Of a stretch of 64,000 nt of DNA, positions 51,247-63,716 are shown piece after piece (positions within the stretch are counted from its first letter, which is position 1; each line of letters starts with the position of its first letter). The notes beneath the pieces are model-generated. The model was not told the origin of the DNA and did not search any database. It worked only from the letters and a program-made list of their open reading frames with translations. Origin of the DNA: Punctularia strigosozonata HHB-11173 SS5 (taxonomy: Eukaryota > Basidiomycota > Agaricomycetes > Corticiales > Punctulariaceae); NCBI RefSeq assembly GCF_000264995.1, contig NW_006767454.1:218088-282087 (forward strand), in the 5' to 3' direction. Made by a program: the position numbers and the translations under genes.

Positions 51247-51731
51247 GGACGAGAAGAAGAATCGACGAAGGTTCCTCGGGCATCCTGAGCGAGTGATTCA
51301 ATGAAGGGCTGTGCGATTTCGGCCAAATTAGGACAAGCTGCACAGCCGCCACGAGCGAGTGGCCAAAGTTCATTGGGGTTACATATTGGTTACATACTTC
51401 GAGCTGCATCGACCCGAAATCCGCTCGACACCATTGATCAATGGAATTATGGACTATTCTGCTTAATTCCGAACTGCACTTCGCCCCGCCTCAATATCGA
51501 ATGCATTGCTTGACAGCAGAGCCTGACGTTCTGGACCGCCCGTTAACCTGTGCAGGTTTCCCGAAGCGTTGAGCGCTGAACAGCATTGCATAGTTCTTGA
51601 GACCGAAACTGGACCCATGTAGGCGCTTGTGCGTGCTATACACGTGTCTTCGGTTTGCTCAAGTACTCTGCCTTCGCCTCGTTCCTCTCGTTCCATCTTC
51701 TCCTCCCGTACATCTCAAGACACCAGCTCCA
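51247..51731. other. Upstream region of the first NLR gene
   Basis: About 485 bp between the transposon and the first NLR start. No gene can be supported. A minus-strand stretch at 51,240-51,409 (MQLEVCNQYVTPMNFGHSLV onward) is open up to the transposon edge. Confidence 0.4.
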
Positions 51732-54700
51732 ATGGTCAGCCCATCAAGACGGACGACCCGGCGCAGACAGCCTGATGACGAATGGGAGGCCAATCCTCAC
51801 GTCGACCAGGCTATCCGACAGGGCAAGACCGCCCTGTCTCTACTCGAAGCTATAACCGAGGGCATATTCATATGCGAGCCACTCAAAGGTGCGGTCAAGC
51901 TGGCGAAGGAGCTGCTCGAAATGGTGGAGGTGCGTTGCGGAATCTCTGAAGATATTTGTCCACTGAGTCCGATATTCGTCCCTCAGAAGGTCCGCAAGAA
52001 CCAAGAGGAGTGCAAGGACTTGGCGGACGACGTCTTCATGCTGATGGAAGTAATCCTTGAACTTCTGAAAGGAAGGCAAGACGACGAGATACCCGCGCGG
52101 TTGAAGACCTACCTCGTCGATGACGTGTACAAGTGCGTTTCCTTCTGCTCGATGACACGACACGTCGTGACGACTTTGCATAGCACGCTGCTCAAAATCA
52201 AATCCGACCTCGAGCCGCTGATACTCAAAAAAGACTTCTCCTTCAAGGCGTGGCGAAGGGCGCTTCTCAGGCGCGAATATGTGGCGGATCAGCTATCTGG
52301 GCATAGGAAGAAGATCACCGGCTGCCTCCAACGATTCAACGTGCGCCGTTTGCTCTTCGGCTGACGACAAAAACTGACGTCGCTGTTGGTCGATCCTCAG
52401 CTTGCCATCGTCGCTGATATCAGGATGGAAATGCATGCCCCCGTGGTCGGTGTCCTATCGATCGTGCCTTCGCATGCTAACGACGCCCTCATTCCCAGCC
52501 GTCCACTTCCGCCCTACCCAGGTTCGATGTTTTGCGCATGTGTAGAAGACGCCTTTCTCATATTAGCCTATAGACTACAGATATCATCCGTCGTGCCTCG
52601 TCCGCCAAAGTACTTCTACGGACGAGACGATATCGTCGATGACGTGGTCCAGAAGCTCGCGAGCGAAACGCAACATCACGTAGCTCTCCTCGGTACCGGC
52701 GGAATCGGCAAGACGTCCGTTGCGCTCTCGATCCTCGAGCATCCGGACATCAAACCTCGGAACCGCTGTTGTTTCGTGCCGTGTGATACCCTGCTTTCGG
52801 CCTCGGCTCTCGTCCTTGCCATTCTCCAGGTTCTGGGCGGTAGCTCAGGTGAGGGCGACACCATGGAAAGGCTGATCGGGTGCATCAAGGCCGTGGGCCC
52901 GGTCGTCCTCGTCCTGGATAACTTTGAAAGCCCGTGGGACGCTGGAGGAACCCACGACTCGCTGACGAAGGTCCTCAGCTCCCTCTCGTCCCTTCCCGGG
53001 GTCCAAATCGTCTTGACGATGCGAGGGAACCATCCACCGGCCAACGGAGGCGTTCAGTGGACCCCTGTTCAACTTGGTCCTTTGGATGCGGAATCAGCGA
53101 AAGCGCTCTTTCTAACCATGTGTCCGGACACCAAACCCGCCGAATATACAGACATGGACGCATTGCTTGAGAAGGTTGACGGTTTACCGCTTGCCATCGA
53201 TCTCCTCGCGAAGCAGAAGGGGATACTTCCTTGTTCCTTCTTGCTACGACGATGGGAATCGCAATCTACCGCACTGCTCACCACGGAAACGCGATCTCCG
53301 ACGCGATTAACCAGTCTAGACGTCTCGATCAAGCTGTCGCTGAACTCGGAGATGATGAAAGCGGCTCCAGATGCCCTCACGCTGCTGGCGGTCATCTGTC
53401 GCTTGCCCGATGGCGTCGTCGGAGGTTCCGATCAACTGGTCAAGATGAACCTCGGCCTCGAGGTCCACGAGGCGCTCGCGGCGCTTCTACGCAGTGCGCT
53501 TGCATACGTCGCCCCTGGGGGTTTCATCAAGGTGCTTTCTCCGATCCGTCAGCACGTCATGGCCCATCACGACCTGCCGCAGCCAAAATATGACTCACTC
53601 ATGCAATATTACGTCAACCTCTTAGACAAATATGGGTCGGTTTCACCTGGCTATGGCGATTTCAAGCAGGCGTACGAGGCTTTGGTTCCGGAAACAGGCA
53701 ATATCATCTACTTGTTCACGCAAGAGCTCCGGCAGGCTCGAAGATGCACACATGGTGTTGCTCAGGCCGCGTACATGTTCTCCCGGTTTCAATGCTACAC
53801 ACGGCATTCGACCGAGCTCATCGACGAACTACTCAATCAACGGCCACAATATAGAATGAAAGTTTCTCGAGTAAAGCGAATTGTGATCAGGAGAAACGGG
53901 TGGAGGGTTCCCCTTGCGCAGGGACTCATGTCCAGGGCGAGACTCTTGATGAATATGCATGAATACGCAGCAGCGAAGGATGATTTGACTGCTGCGCTTG
54001 TTGAAACAAGCAGAGCCAGGGATCGAGCAACAACAGCGCTTTGCCTGGAGATGTTCGGCGACATCCACCTCATGCAGAACGAGTACCCCCAGGCGATAGA
54101 AAAGCTCACCCGGGCCCATGACGTGAACACTGAGATCGGACACCGACAGGGCGTGGCGAATTGCCTGAAAAGCTTGGGCGAGATCCATCGCATGCAGAAC
54201 GAGTACCCCCAGGCGATAGAGAAGCTTACTCGGGCCCACGACGTGTACTCCGAGATCGGACACCGATTGGGCGTGGCGAATTGCCTGAAAAGCTTGGGCG
54301 ACGTCCATCGCATGCAGGACGAGTACCCACAGGCGATAGAGAAGCTCACCCGGGCCCACGACGTGAACACCGAGATCGGACACCGACTGGGCGTGGCGAA
54401 TTGCCTGCAGATCTTGGGCGAGGTCCATCGCGTGCAGAGCGAGTACCCCAAGGCGATAGAGAAACTCGCCCGGGCCCACGACGTGTACTCCGAGATCGGA
54501 GACCGACTGGGCGTGGCGGGCTGCCTCTCAAGCTTGGGCGACGTCCATTACATGCAGAACGAGTACCCCCAGGCGATAGAGAAGCTCACCCGGGCCCACG
54601 ACGTGTCCTCCGAGATCGGAGACCGACAGGGCGTGGCGGGTTGCCTGAAAAGCTTGGGCGACGTCCATCGCATGCAGGACGAGTACCCCCAGGCGATAGA

Positions 54701-55436
54701 GAAGGTCACCCGGGCCCTCGACGTGTACTCCGAGATCGGAGACCGACAGGGCGTGGCGGGTTGCTTGGAAAGCTTGGGCGACATCCATCGCATGCAGGGC
54801 GAGTACCCCCAGGCGATAGAGAAGGTCACCCGGGCCCACGACGTGTACTCCGAGATCGGAGACCGGCTGGGCGTGGCAAATTGCCTGCAAAGCTTGGGTG
54901 AGATCCATCGCATGCAGGGCGAGTATCCCCAGGCGATAGAGAAGCTCACCCGGGCCCGCGAAGTGTACTCCGAGATCGGATCCCGAAGGGGCGTGGCAAA
55001 TTGCCTGCAAAGCTTGGGCGACATCCATTACATGCAGGCCGAGTACCCCCAGGCGATAGAGAAGCTCACCCGGGCCCACGACGTGTACTCCGAGCTCGGA
55101 GACCGACTCGGTGTTACAGGCTCTCTGCAGAGCTTAGCAGATATTGATCGTGTCCAAGAGCGGTATGATCAAGCCGCGGAGAAGCTAGGACGCGCTCTTC
55201 ACCATGCTTCAAGCATCGGGCATCGCTATAGGATCGCTTGCTGTTACATGTACATGGGCTTACTCGATCGCGATCAGCGTCGTTATGCCGAGGCTGTTGA
55301 GCATATCACGACCGCTCAGGCAATGCTCACGGAGATCGGACAAGAGGGCAACGCGGATTATTGCTCAGGTCTCCTTCGTGAGATTCACGAGCTCACGGTG
55401 AGATTGCGTTCGCTTGCGATATCCCTCCGCCTCTGA
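51732..55436 (+). CDS. NLR protein A: MLKL-like domain, NB-ARC, TPR array
   Basis: Exons 51732-51929, 51987-52132, 52184-52340, 52401-52521 and 52567-55436 total 3,492 nt and 1,163 aa. Residues 1 to about 160 are helical and match the MLKL_NTD/HeLo-like executioner type (ALSLLEAITEGIFICEPLKG, a KVRKNQEECKDLA helix). The NB-ARC has P-loop GTGGIGKTS (about residue 249), Walker B VLVLDNFES, sensor VLTMRG and GLPLAI. Residues about 704-1064 are nine nearly identical 40-aa TPR units, followed by two divergent TPRs. The architecture fits an allorecognition or immune receptor whose ligand binding triggers oligomerisation and membrane-directed cell death. The linker exon is much shorter than in NLR B. 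The 45-nt intron 4 is the least sure junction. Confidence 0.85.
54059..55138 (+). repeat. Nine 120-bp coding repeats (TPR array of NLR A)
   Basis: Each unit carries GAGTACCCCCAGGCGATAGA, then GGGCCCACGACGTGTACTCC and GGGCGTGGC at a fixed period of 120 bp. Differences are concentrated in a few codons. The array sits wholly inside the NLR A reading frame. Confidence 0.95.
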
Positions 55437-58400
55437 CCCGCGTCTAGATCTCGCAGGATGAAGGTGGCGAAGGGCCCGTGATAGCCTCCCACGCGCGCGA
55501 CGCGACGACGACTTAGAAGAATGTACGACACTTCTGTCATCGACATTTTCTACCCGTGCGCTGCTACCAAGTCGATGTTCCCCGTTACTCTGCGGTTGCT
55601 TAGAGCACTCGCGCTATGCGCTTTGAGCGCCGTGCAGATGTTCCGGGTGGTTTCTACGAAGTCCTGTCCAATCATGTAACCAAGTTTTCTCTGACTTGCG
55701 GAACCGGGTAGAAATCGTGTACCACATTACTAGATGCCTTGACATTGTCGTCGTGGATTGTATTACTCGCCGTATGCGTCGTAGCTTACTTCCCTGTGTA
55801 TGCCGAACTTGCAACGATCTCATCCGCAACTTGGCAGAGCTTCGTGAGTGGGTGCCCCGGGCTGGCTTGGGAAACGGCGGCGCTCTCGCAACAGATCGAC
55901 ATGGACTTGCAGGTTTCGAGGCGACGGCGGCGGCGCAGAGTTGGCGATCTGTTGTGACCACCGGCGAACGCGTATGGCGGCGTGTTCGCGTCGTGTCGTG
56001 AGCAATCTCGCATGAGCTTGTGGACGGGCATATGGGTGCTATTTAATTTTGAACGGATGCCCCTATGGAAGATGGACGATCGCCCGGATCATCCAGAAGG
56101 AGTTGTTGAGGGTTTAAACGTTTATGGCTTACCCGCCACTGGATAGCACGAAACTGGACGCAGATGGGGCCGTCGTCATCTGGATCCACGACGTTTAACG
56201 ACGAGCGTAGCTTTGACCACATTCTGCCCGCGTCGCGGCGGCGAGGTGCTATGATATCCGCGCCTCGATGATCCTCCGTCTCGCGACTGCTTAGCAGCGC
56301 CCGGTTGGACCGTTCACGGCAAAGCTTCGAGTGCCGTCGCGATCCTCTTCAGCTCATTATCCGAGGTTGCGAACGACGATGACAATGGGCACGGCGTGTC
56401 GGCTAGCAACGCGAGCATAAGAGAGCGGGCGCTATATAGACGTTGGTCGAGCATCGATTCGGCTGGGGTTCTTCTGCCTCGCATTGTCATCGACCCGTCG
56501 CAAGAAGCCCGCAAGCCCCAGGCCCGCAGGCCGCAAAGGCGATTGGCTGTCCAAATATGGTAACACGGGTGGCGCTATCTCAGTCGAAAGGTTTTGGCAG
56601 AGCGCTGTTCTTTTGCCTGGACTGTCGCGTTCGCCGTTTGAGTCCACCTCCGCGCTTGGTGCTGTTCAGATCCACACCCGCATTCCACGGAACTCCCCTT
56701 TCTCATCGCTCGCGGGGTCCTCTATGCTCGTCAACCAGATGCCCTCTTCGAGACCGCGCCGTACCTTTCCCATCCTCCCCGGGACATATAAGTATTAGCG
56801 CCAAATGCATGGATGGCGGAGCTTCCGTAGACGCAAGATACCGGCTTCAGAAGTACATCAGGTCCCTCAGGCGGACGCGGGCCCAATAACTCACATGGAT
56901 CGCGTCAGATGGACGATCTGGCCGTCATCCGCGTCGCTGCTCGTGCACTATTCTCGTCTACCGCCGTCTCCAGCGTTCGTCTCGGGAACGCCTTCCGGTC
57001 TTGTTGTTCTAGTAAATTACCATTCATAGGCTATCTATACGGGATGAGACCCATTGACCCTTCGACCCAGTCTGTCATTCATCATGAACGATACCGCTTC
57101 AAAGCCGCAAGCACCTTGGCCGCCACCTGCCCATCGGTCTCTCTTTCCAGGGCCTCCTGTTTGCTTCCACTCCGTTTGACATGACGACGCATCAACCTCT
57201 CCTCTCCAAGCGAGCCTGCATAGACCCGGTGCATCACGCTTCCCACCCTCCTATCTTCCAGCTTATCATGCCCCCTGCCCTCTCAGACAGTAAAACTTGC
57301 GTCCAACCCTTGACCCGTGACCCGGACCGGGCAGCGGAGCGATATGAGGCGATCCCAGGCAGCCATTTCCAGTCACTGTTGCGAGGACGTCCCAAGGAGA
57401 GGCACGGGCTACGAAAGCTTCCCCCGGGCGCCGTACGCCTCACACTCGGACTTGGACAAGACAGCATGCATGCTGTTTTTCTTCGTGCTGGGCTGCACCG
57501 AGTACCCGGGTTTGCGCACACCGCCTTCCCGTTGGACAAACGTTCCCGTGATCGATGCCACGATACGGAGGACACCACGCTCAACGATGCGGCGACGCCT
57601 CTCGTCGATCAGCCCGTAGGAAGTGGGCAAGGTGGGATGGCAACATCGAAGATCGTAACGGATCGTACCACGAATCGCGGCGCGGCTTCGCTTTGGCCGA
57701 CGCGATTCTGGGGGTTATCTGGTGGCCTACGAGCAGCGGCAGCGGCAGCGGTACCGACGCGACTTCGGCGCTGACGAGCTCGTCTGCTCGTCTGGACTCT
57801 GCAGATGGTTCCACGCGACGACCGCACGCTATCGATCCAAGTATGCGACCTCTACACCCCGAACACGAGCAAAATCGAGTCGGACGTTGTCTTGGAGAGG
57901 CTCGGCGTTATGCACGAGAACGTGGCTGGACCTCGCCGTCTGCCGCCACTGTGTCGGGAGAACCGACGGCACAAGGCATCGTATGTATATAGATAGACCA
58001 ATGTCGTCGCAGGAGAATCGATCGTTTTGCTCGAAAGACGAGGCAAACCTTACCCCGGACGCGCCTCGAGGTCGAACATGCAATAAATGCAAATGGAATT
58101 CTCGGAAACTATCTTACACGCGGCTTCAGGTCGAAGCACGTTGTGTATCGCGGGCAGTGCAGCATCCCTTCCCGGAATCGCAGACATGCATCGATATTTG
58201 GCATATATACGCACATGTCCAGTCCTTAGGAACAGGAATGCGTAGCGGAGTGAGAACTCCAGTGCAGGATGGGGCACGTCTGTCCTCGAAGGTTGTCCAC
58301 GACAAGGGCGTAGCGTCGGGACTCCGAACATCCTTGGTGCGTTGGGCAGCCCAGCGGAGGCGGGCACGAGTTGTCGGTGTCGTCTGCGTTCCTTGAAGCT

Positions 58401-59741
58401 ACCGCTCGGCCAGAACTAGCGTCGACGTTCCTGCTCATGACATCCGGAGCCGCTCGTGATACAGAGCGTAGATCTGATATGGGCTGGAACGTGGGTTTGG
58501 ACAGGCGAGTTCGGAGGTGAATAGGCGTGCTCGGTGGCCCATATCATCGAACGACACCCGCGACTCACCTGCGTGATGAGGCCCACGGCCGCTTAAGCAA
58601 TGGTCTTCGGCGGCATCCAATACGCAGACATGATTGAACTCGTAGAAACACTCCAAAATTCGGCGACGCGATAGCCTCTAATCGTGTATAACCTGGGGAC
58701 TTTGTCTCCACATCCTCCCGTGCGACGTGGTAGACGCGTTAAATCCCTGGTAAGCACGTTAGAGAAAGTTGGTCACAGCACCGGTAGCACACGTCATGAG
58801 TTTGCCAGAAAAAAGTATCCCTGTCAGCTCATTGCCGAGAGGTGGATGCAACGAAGACTAGGCTCGACGCGATTGAAGGTAGCCGCGACTACATGGCCCT
58901 CGCGCCTGTGATCTACACGCAAAGACATGGTAAGCATCGACAACACCGTACATCGAACGTATGTTTGACTCGCCTCCTTGTCCACGCACCGTCCCCCCCC
59001 CCCCCCCCACCGTGGGCCAGACGCGGATCGTGCCCATGGAAGCTCTCCGCCCCTCGACGACGTGATTGCCCCTCGCAACTTCACACCACGCCGTGCCCGT
59101 CACTTCCTCCCGTGCGGTCTGATGCGGACGCCGAACGTTCCCGTGAGGATAACACCAGGTGCAGGAACGACCGGATCGAGGGGCGGGGTAAGACAGAACA
59201 AGCCTGAAGAAGAGACCGTCCGACTCGAAAGCGCCTATCATTCCATTGTTCTTGTGCGCGTATGCCACAGCCATGACTATCCAGAGAACATCGGGTCGCC
59301 GAGGTGGGCACTCACTGGGAGGCGACGAATACAGAAACACATCCGCGAACTTCGGCTTGTCGGAGGTTGAAACCTACCTGCATGGACGCTACTCGCGCTG
59401 CTGTCGATGATGCGCATCATCCTCAAGCTCTGCGACGCACAGGATGAACTGTGCAAGTGCTCCACCGAGCGAAATGAGAACGCACGATGCTAATGCACCC
59501 TAGATCTCATGTTCCGGCCAAGCGCCGGCACGCTGTTCATGCTCTATTCCGAGGGAAACAGCGCACTATTGCCATCCCTCGCCCAGAATCGGCACAAGAA
59601 TACTTGCCACTTACGGCCTCTCGCATCGCCTCGTCCCGAAATGACTGCCCACGCGCAAAACGTGCTGTGTCTGCTACTAGGCTGTACACGGATATATGCC
59701 CGAGCGTCGTCAATTCTGAGACCCCAACGCTCGCTCTTGTC
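55437..59741. other. Inter-NLR region, no supported gene
   Basis: About 4.3 kb. Positions 55,437-55,738 are homologous to the sequence after NLR B (63,717-64,000). Beyond that I find several overlapping open stretches (for example 57,181-57,774 +, 58,858-59,340 -) without domain, signal peptide from an ATG, or convincing splice sites. A run of 16 C lies at 58,993-59,008. A decayed gene is possible. Confidence 0.4.
58993..59008. repeat. Poly-C run (16 C)
   Basis: An uninterrupted C homopolymer, prone to length error in sequencing and to slippage. Confidence 0.95.
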
Positions 59742-62700
59742 ATGGCTTCCCCTCCTCAGCCCGCGGTGAATCCTTCCGAGGAGCCCGAAGTCGCAAATTA
59801 CCAGAAGCGACTGGATCGCGCCCTGGCGAATGGCGAGACGGTCTTATCCATCTTCGAGGCTCTCACGGAGGGCGTCTTCATCTGCGAACCTCTGAAAGGA
59901 TCCGTCAAGGTCGCAAGGGAGCTCATCAAGATGGTGCAGGTAAGTCGTGCACTCTTCCTTCGGCCGTTTCATATTGACACGCTGTTTTATAGAAAGTCCG
60001 CAAAAACCGAGAGGACTGCGAAGAGTTGGCCGGCCGTGTATTCAAGCTCACCGGCACCATGCTCGGGATCCTCGACGGTAAACGGGACGAGGACGTGCCT
60101 GCAGACCTGAAGAAGTGTCTAGATTCGGTCCACGAGTACGTCCCGCAGCCGCAGAACAAGATATCGCATCGTGCTGACTTGTCTCCTTTAGTACATTGAC
60201 GAAGATAAAGAAAGGCCTAGAACCGCTCAAACTGTCGAGGCGATTCTCACTTAGAGCTTGGTTCCGGGCTCTCCGAAGGAGGGAGTATATAGCGGATACG
60301 ATTTCGGGCTATAACACCAAGATCGATAGATGCCTCCAAGAATTCACGGTGCGATCGAACGCTGGCAGATTGTTCGCGATCCTGACAACATTCTTTTTGC
60401 TCCCAGGCTGTCGTCACCAGCCAGGTCCGCTTAGGGTTGATGACATTGAACGCTGCGGTTGGCGTCATGTACTCTCGATTGGACGATGTTTGCTCCAAAG
60501 CGACGGACATAGGCTTGGGCGTGAAGAAAGTTCACTCTGACGTGAAGGATATCCGTTCCGTCTTGACGGAGATATACACGGAAGTGATTCGGATCGACTC
60601 CGTCGTGCAGAAGCACTTGGCCCCACTGGTAGAGGGTACTTCGAGTGGTGCGAAGGCCGGTGTCTCTGCGGACGAAAGGTTCGTCGACCAGTTTAGTCTT
60701 GTGTGATGAAATAGACTGACGGCATCGTACCAGTCTCCAATTCGTTCCTGCCCCTCCCCGCTTGTATGGACGAGATGTCATCGTGAAGGATGTAGTCGGC
60801 AGAGTCTGCGCCGCGGAACAGCACCATATAGCTATCTTAGGCACAGGAGGGATCGGCAAGACCTCCGTGGCGCTTCGCGTCATTGACGATTCGGCTGTCA
60901 AGGGCCAGAACGACTGCTACTTCATCCCTTGCGACACAGTCGTCACTGATGCATCCCTCGTCGCCACTGTTATCCGGGCCGTGGACCGTAGCTCGTCGGT
61001 GAACGGGGATCCCATGGAGCACCTCAAAACGAAATTGAGGGCAGCGAGCCGTCCCGTCGTGCTTGTTCTCGATAACTTCGAGAGTCCTTGGGACTCGGAC
61101 ACTCCTAACATCAGGCAAAAGCTCACCAACATACTCAGGACATTAGCTGGGATATCCAATGTCCAGCTCATCGTAACTATGCGCGGAGACGCTCCACCCG
61201 CCGACATGGATGTCCAGTGGTCTTCTATGCGCCTCGACCCTTTAGGTCACATACCAGCTCGCGAGTTCTTCCTTTCCATGAAACCAGACACGCCGCAGAA
61301 TGAATATCGAGACCTCGATCTGCTCCTTCAGAAATGCGATGGTCTTCCTCTCGCGATCAAACTCCTCGCCCAGCTCAAGCCATCGTCGACCTGCAGTCAC
61401 CTATTGCAGCGATGGGAAAAACGCAAAACTACGCTATTACAGACGGACCACATATCTCCATCGCGCGAGACTAGTTTGCGTGTCTCGATATCAATGTCGC
61501 TGCAGTCCGCACCGATGCGCCTCGTTAAGGAAGCGATCCCGTTGCTCGCCGTGATATGTCGCCTGCCCGACGGTGTCCTTGGTGGAGCCGAGCAGCTCGA
61601 GAAGATGGACCTGGGCTTCGACGACGTCGACGTGGCTTTGGCGACCGTCCTCGGATCTGGTCTTGCCTTCAAGGCTGAGGACCAGGGCATCAAGGTGCTT
61701 GCTCCCATCCGCGAGCACGTCAATAAGCACGATGTCGCCACTTCGCCGCAACCTCTTCTTCCCCCGTGCCAACGCGAAGCACTGCTGCGATATTACGTTC
61801 AGCTGGTCGAAAAGCATGCTGGTAAGAAACTCGGAGATGCCGACTTCCAGTCAGCGTACAAAACCCTACTCCCGGAAACGGGTAATATTATCTCCCTGTT
61901 CAATTGGGAGCTCGACCGTCTAATAGACACGATGCCGGGTGTCGCGCAAGCAGCATTCTTGTTCACCCGCTTCCAGCGCCACCTGCGACCCTCGACTGAA
62001 CTTATCTCTCAATTACTTGATAACTGGGATCTTTACGCGATAGGTATAGCTCGCGCTGAAGGTCTGACCGCCAGGGGGGAGCTCTTGTACAGAACGGACT
62101 ACTACCAATTAGCAATGGAGGACCTTGAGAATGCTTGTGAAGAGTGCAGTCGTTCCGACAACAGGCAACAGCTAGCAGATGCGTTGCGTCGAATGGGCGA
62201 TATTCAAATGATGTGGAACGCGTACCCCCAGGCGATAGAGAAGCTCACCCGGGCCCACGACGTGTACTCCGAGATCGGACACCGAACGGGCGTGGCGGGT
62301 AGCCTGGAAAGCTTGGGCGACGTCCATCGCATGCAGGACGAGTATCCCCAGGCGATAGAGAAGCTCACACGGGCCCACGACGTGTACTCCGAGATCGGAC
62401 ACCGAACGGGCGTAGCGGGTTGCCTGAAAAGCTTGGGCGACGTCCATCGCATGCAGGACGAGTATCCCCAGGCGATAGAGAAGCTCACCCGGGCCCACGA
62501 CGTGTACTCCGAGATCGGAGACCGATTGGGCGTGGCGAATTGCCTCTCAAGCTTGGGCGACATCCATTACATGCAGGACGAGTACCCACAGGCGATAGAG
62601 AAGCTCACCCGGGCCCACGACGTGTCCTCCGAGATCGGAGACCGACTGGGCGTGGCGGGTTGCCTGAAAAGCTTGTGCAACATCCATTGCATGCAGGCCG

Positions 62701-63716
62701 AGTACCCCCAGGCGATAGAGAAGCTCACCCGGGCCCTCGACGTGTACTCCGAGATCGGATCCCGACTGGGCGTGGCGGGTTGCCTGAAAAGCTTGGGCAA
62801 CATCCATCACATGCAGGCCGAGTACCCCCAGGCGATAGAGAAGCTCACACGGGCCCACGACGTGTACTTCGAGATCGGAGACCGACAGGGCGTGGCGGGT
62901 TGCCTGGAAAGCTTGGGCGACGTCCATCGCATGCAGAACGAGTACCCCCAGGCGATAGAGAAGCTCACACGGGCCCACGACGTGTACTCCGAGATCGGAC
63001 ACCGAACGGGCGTAGCGGGTTGCCTGAAAAGCTTGGGCGACGTCCATCGCATGCAGAACGAGTACCCCCAGGCGATAGAGAAGCTCACACGGGCCCACGA
63101 CGTGTACTCCGAGATCGGAGACCGATTGGGCGTGGCGGGTTGCCTGAAAAGCTTGGGCAACATCCATCGCATGCAGGGCGAGTATCCCCAGGCGATAGAG
63201 AAGCTCACACGGGCCCACGACGTGTACTCCGAGATCGGATCCCGACTGGGCGTAGCGAATTGCCTGGAAAGCTTGGGCGACGTCCATCGCATGCAGCACG
63301 AGTACCCCCAGGCGATAGAGAAGCTCACACGGGCCCACGACGTGTACTCCGAGATCGGAGACCGACTTGGTGTTACAGGCTCTCTGCAGAGCTTAGCTGA
63401 TATTGATCGTGTCCAAGAGCGGTATGATCAAGCCGCGGAGAAGCTAGGGCGCGCTCTCGACCATGCTTCAAGCATCGGGGATCGCTATAGGATCGCCTGG
63501 TGTCACATTCACATGGGCTTACTCGATCGCGACCAGCGTCGTTATGCCGAGGCTGTTGAGCATATCACGACCGCTCGGGCAATGCTCACGGAGATTGGAC
63601 ACGAGGGCCAGGCGGATGACTGTTCCCGTCTCCTTCGTAAGATTCACGAGCTCATGGTGAGATTGCGTTCGCGATATCCATCCGCCTCTGACCCGCGTCT
63701 AGATCTCGCAGGATGA
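59742..63716 (+). CDS. NLR protein B: MLKL-like domain, NB-ARC, TPR array
   Basis: Exons 59742-59939, 59993-60135, 60192-60348, 60407-60678 and 60734-63716 total 3,753 nt and 1,250 aa. Exons 1 and 3 equal those of NLR A in length (198 and 157 nt), and intron phases 1-3 match. The MLKL-like helices (LSIFEALTEGVFICEPLKGS) and a helical linker (to residue about 256) precede the NB-ARC: P-loop GTGGIGKTS (about 291), Walker B VLVLDNFES (about 365), VTMRGD and GLPLAI. Residues about 746-1146 are ten nearly identical 40-aa TPR units, then two divergent ones. The N-terminal 740 residues are clearly diverged from NLR A, whereas arrays and C-termini are close to identical. Expected to be a cell-death-inducing nonself or pathogen receptor. 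Confidence 0.88.
62201..63400 (+). repeat. Ten 120-bp coding repeats (TPR array of NLR B)
   Basis: Same 120-bp unit as in NLR A, with the same invariant blocks and the same variable codons. One unit more than A. The reading frame is kept because 120 is a multiple of three. Confidence 0.95.

Noticed and set aside
54161-54901. Long open frames in other frames and on the opposite strand across the TPR arrays (also 62,420-63,400 + and 62,547-63,338 -), rich in Arg/Pro/Gly or Val/Leu
   Set aside because: They are a by-product of stop-free repetition of a 120-bp unit; the MLKL/NB-ARC/TPR frame is the one with domains and continuity.
55739-55957. Signal-peptide-like open stretch (SSWIVLLAVCVVAYFPVYA)
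   Set aside because: It has no ATG start (it begins at TTG) and lies beyond the conserved NLR flank.
62201-63400. Regular 120-bp direct repeats considered as satellite DNA or a CRISPR-like array
   Set aside because: No spacers, the units are contiguous and fully coding, and the organism is eukaryotic.
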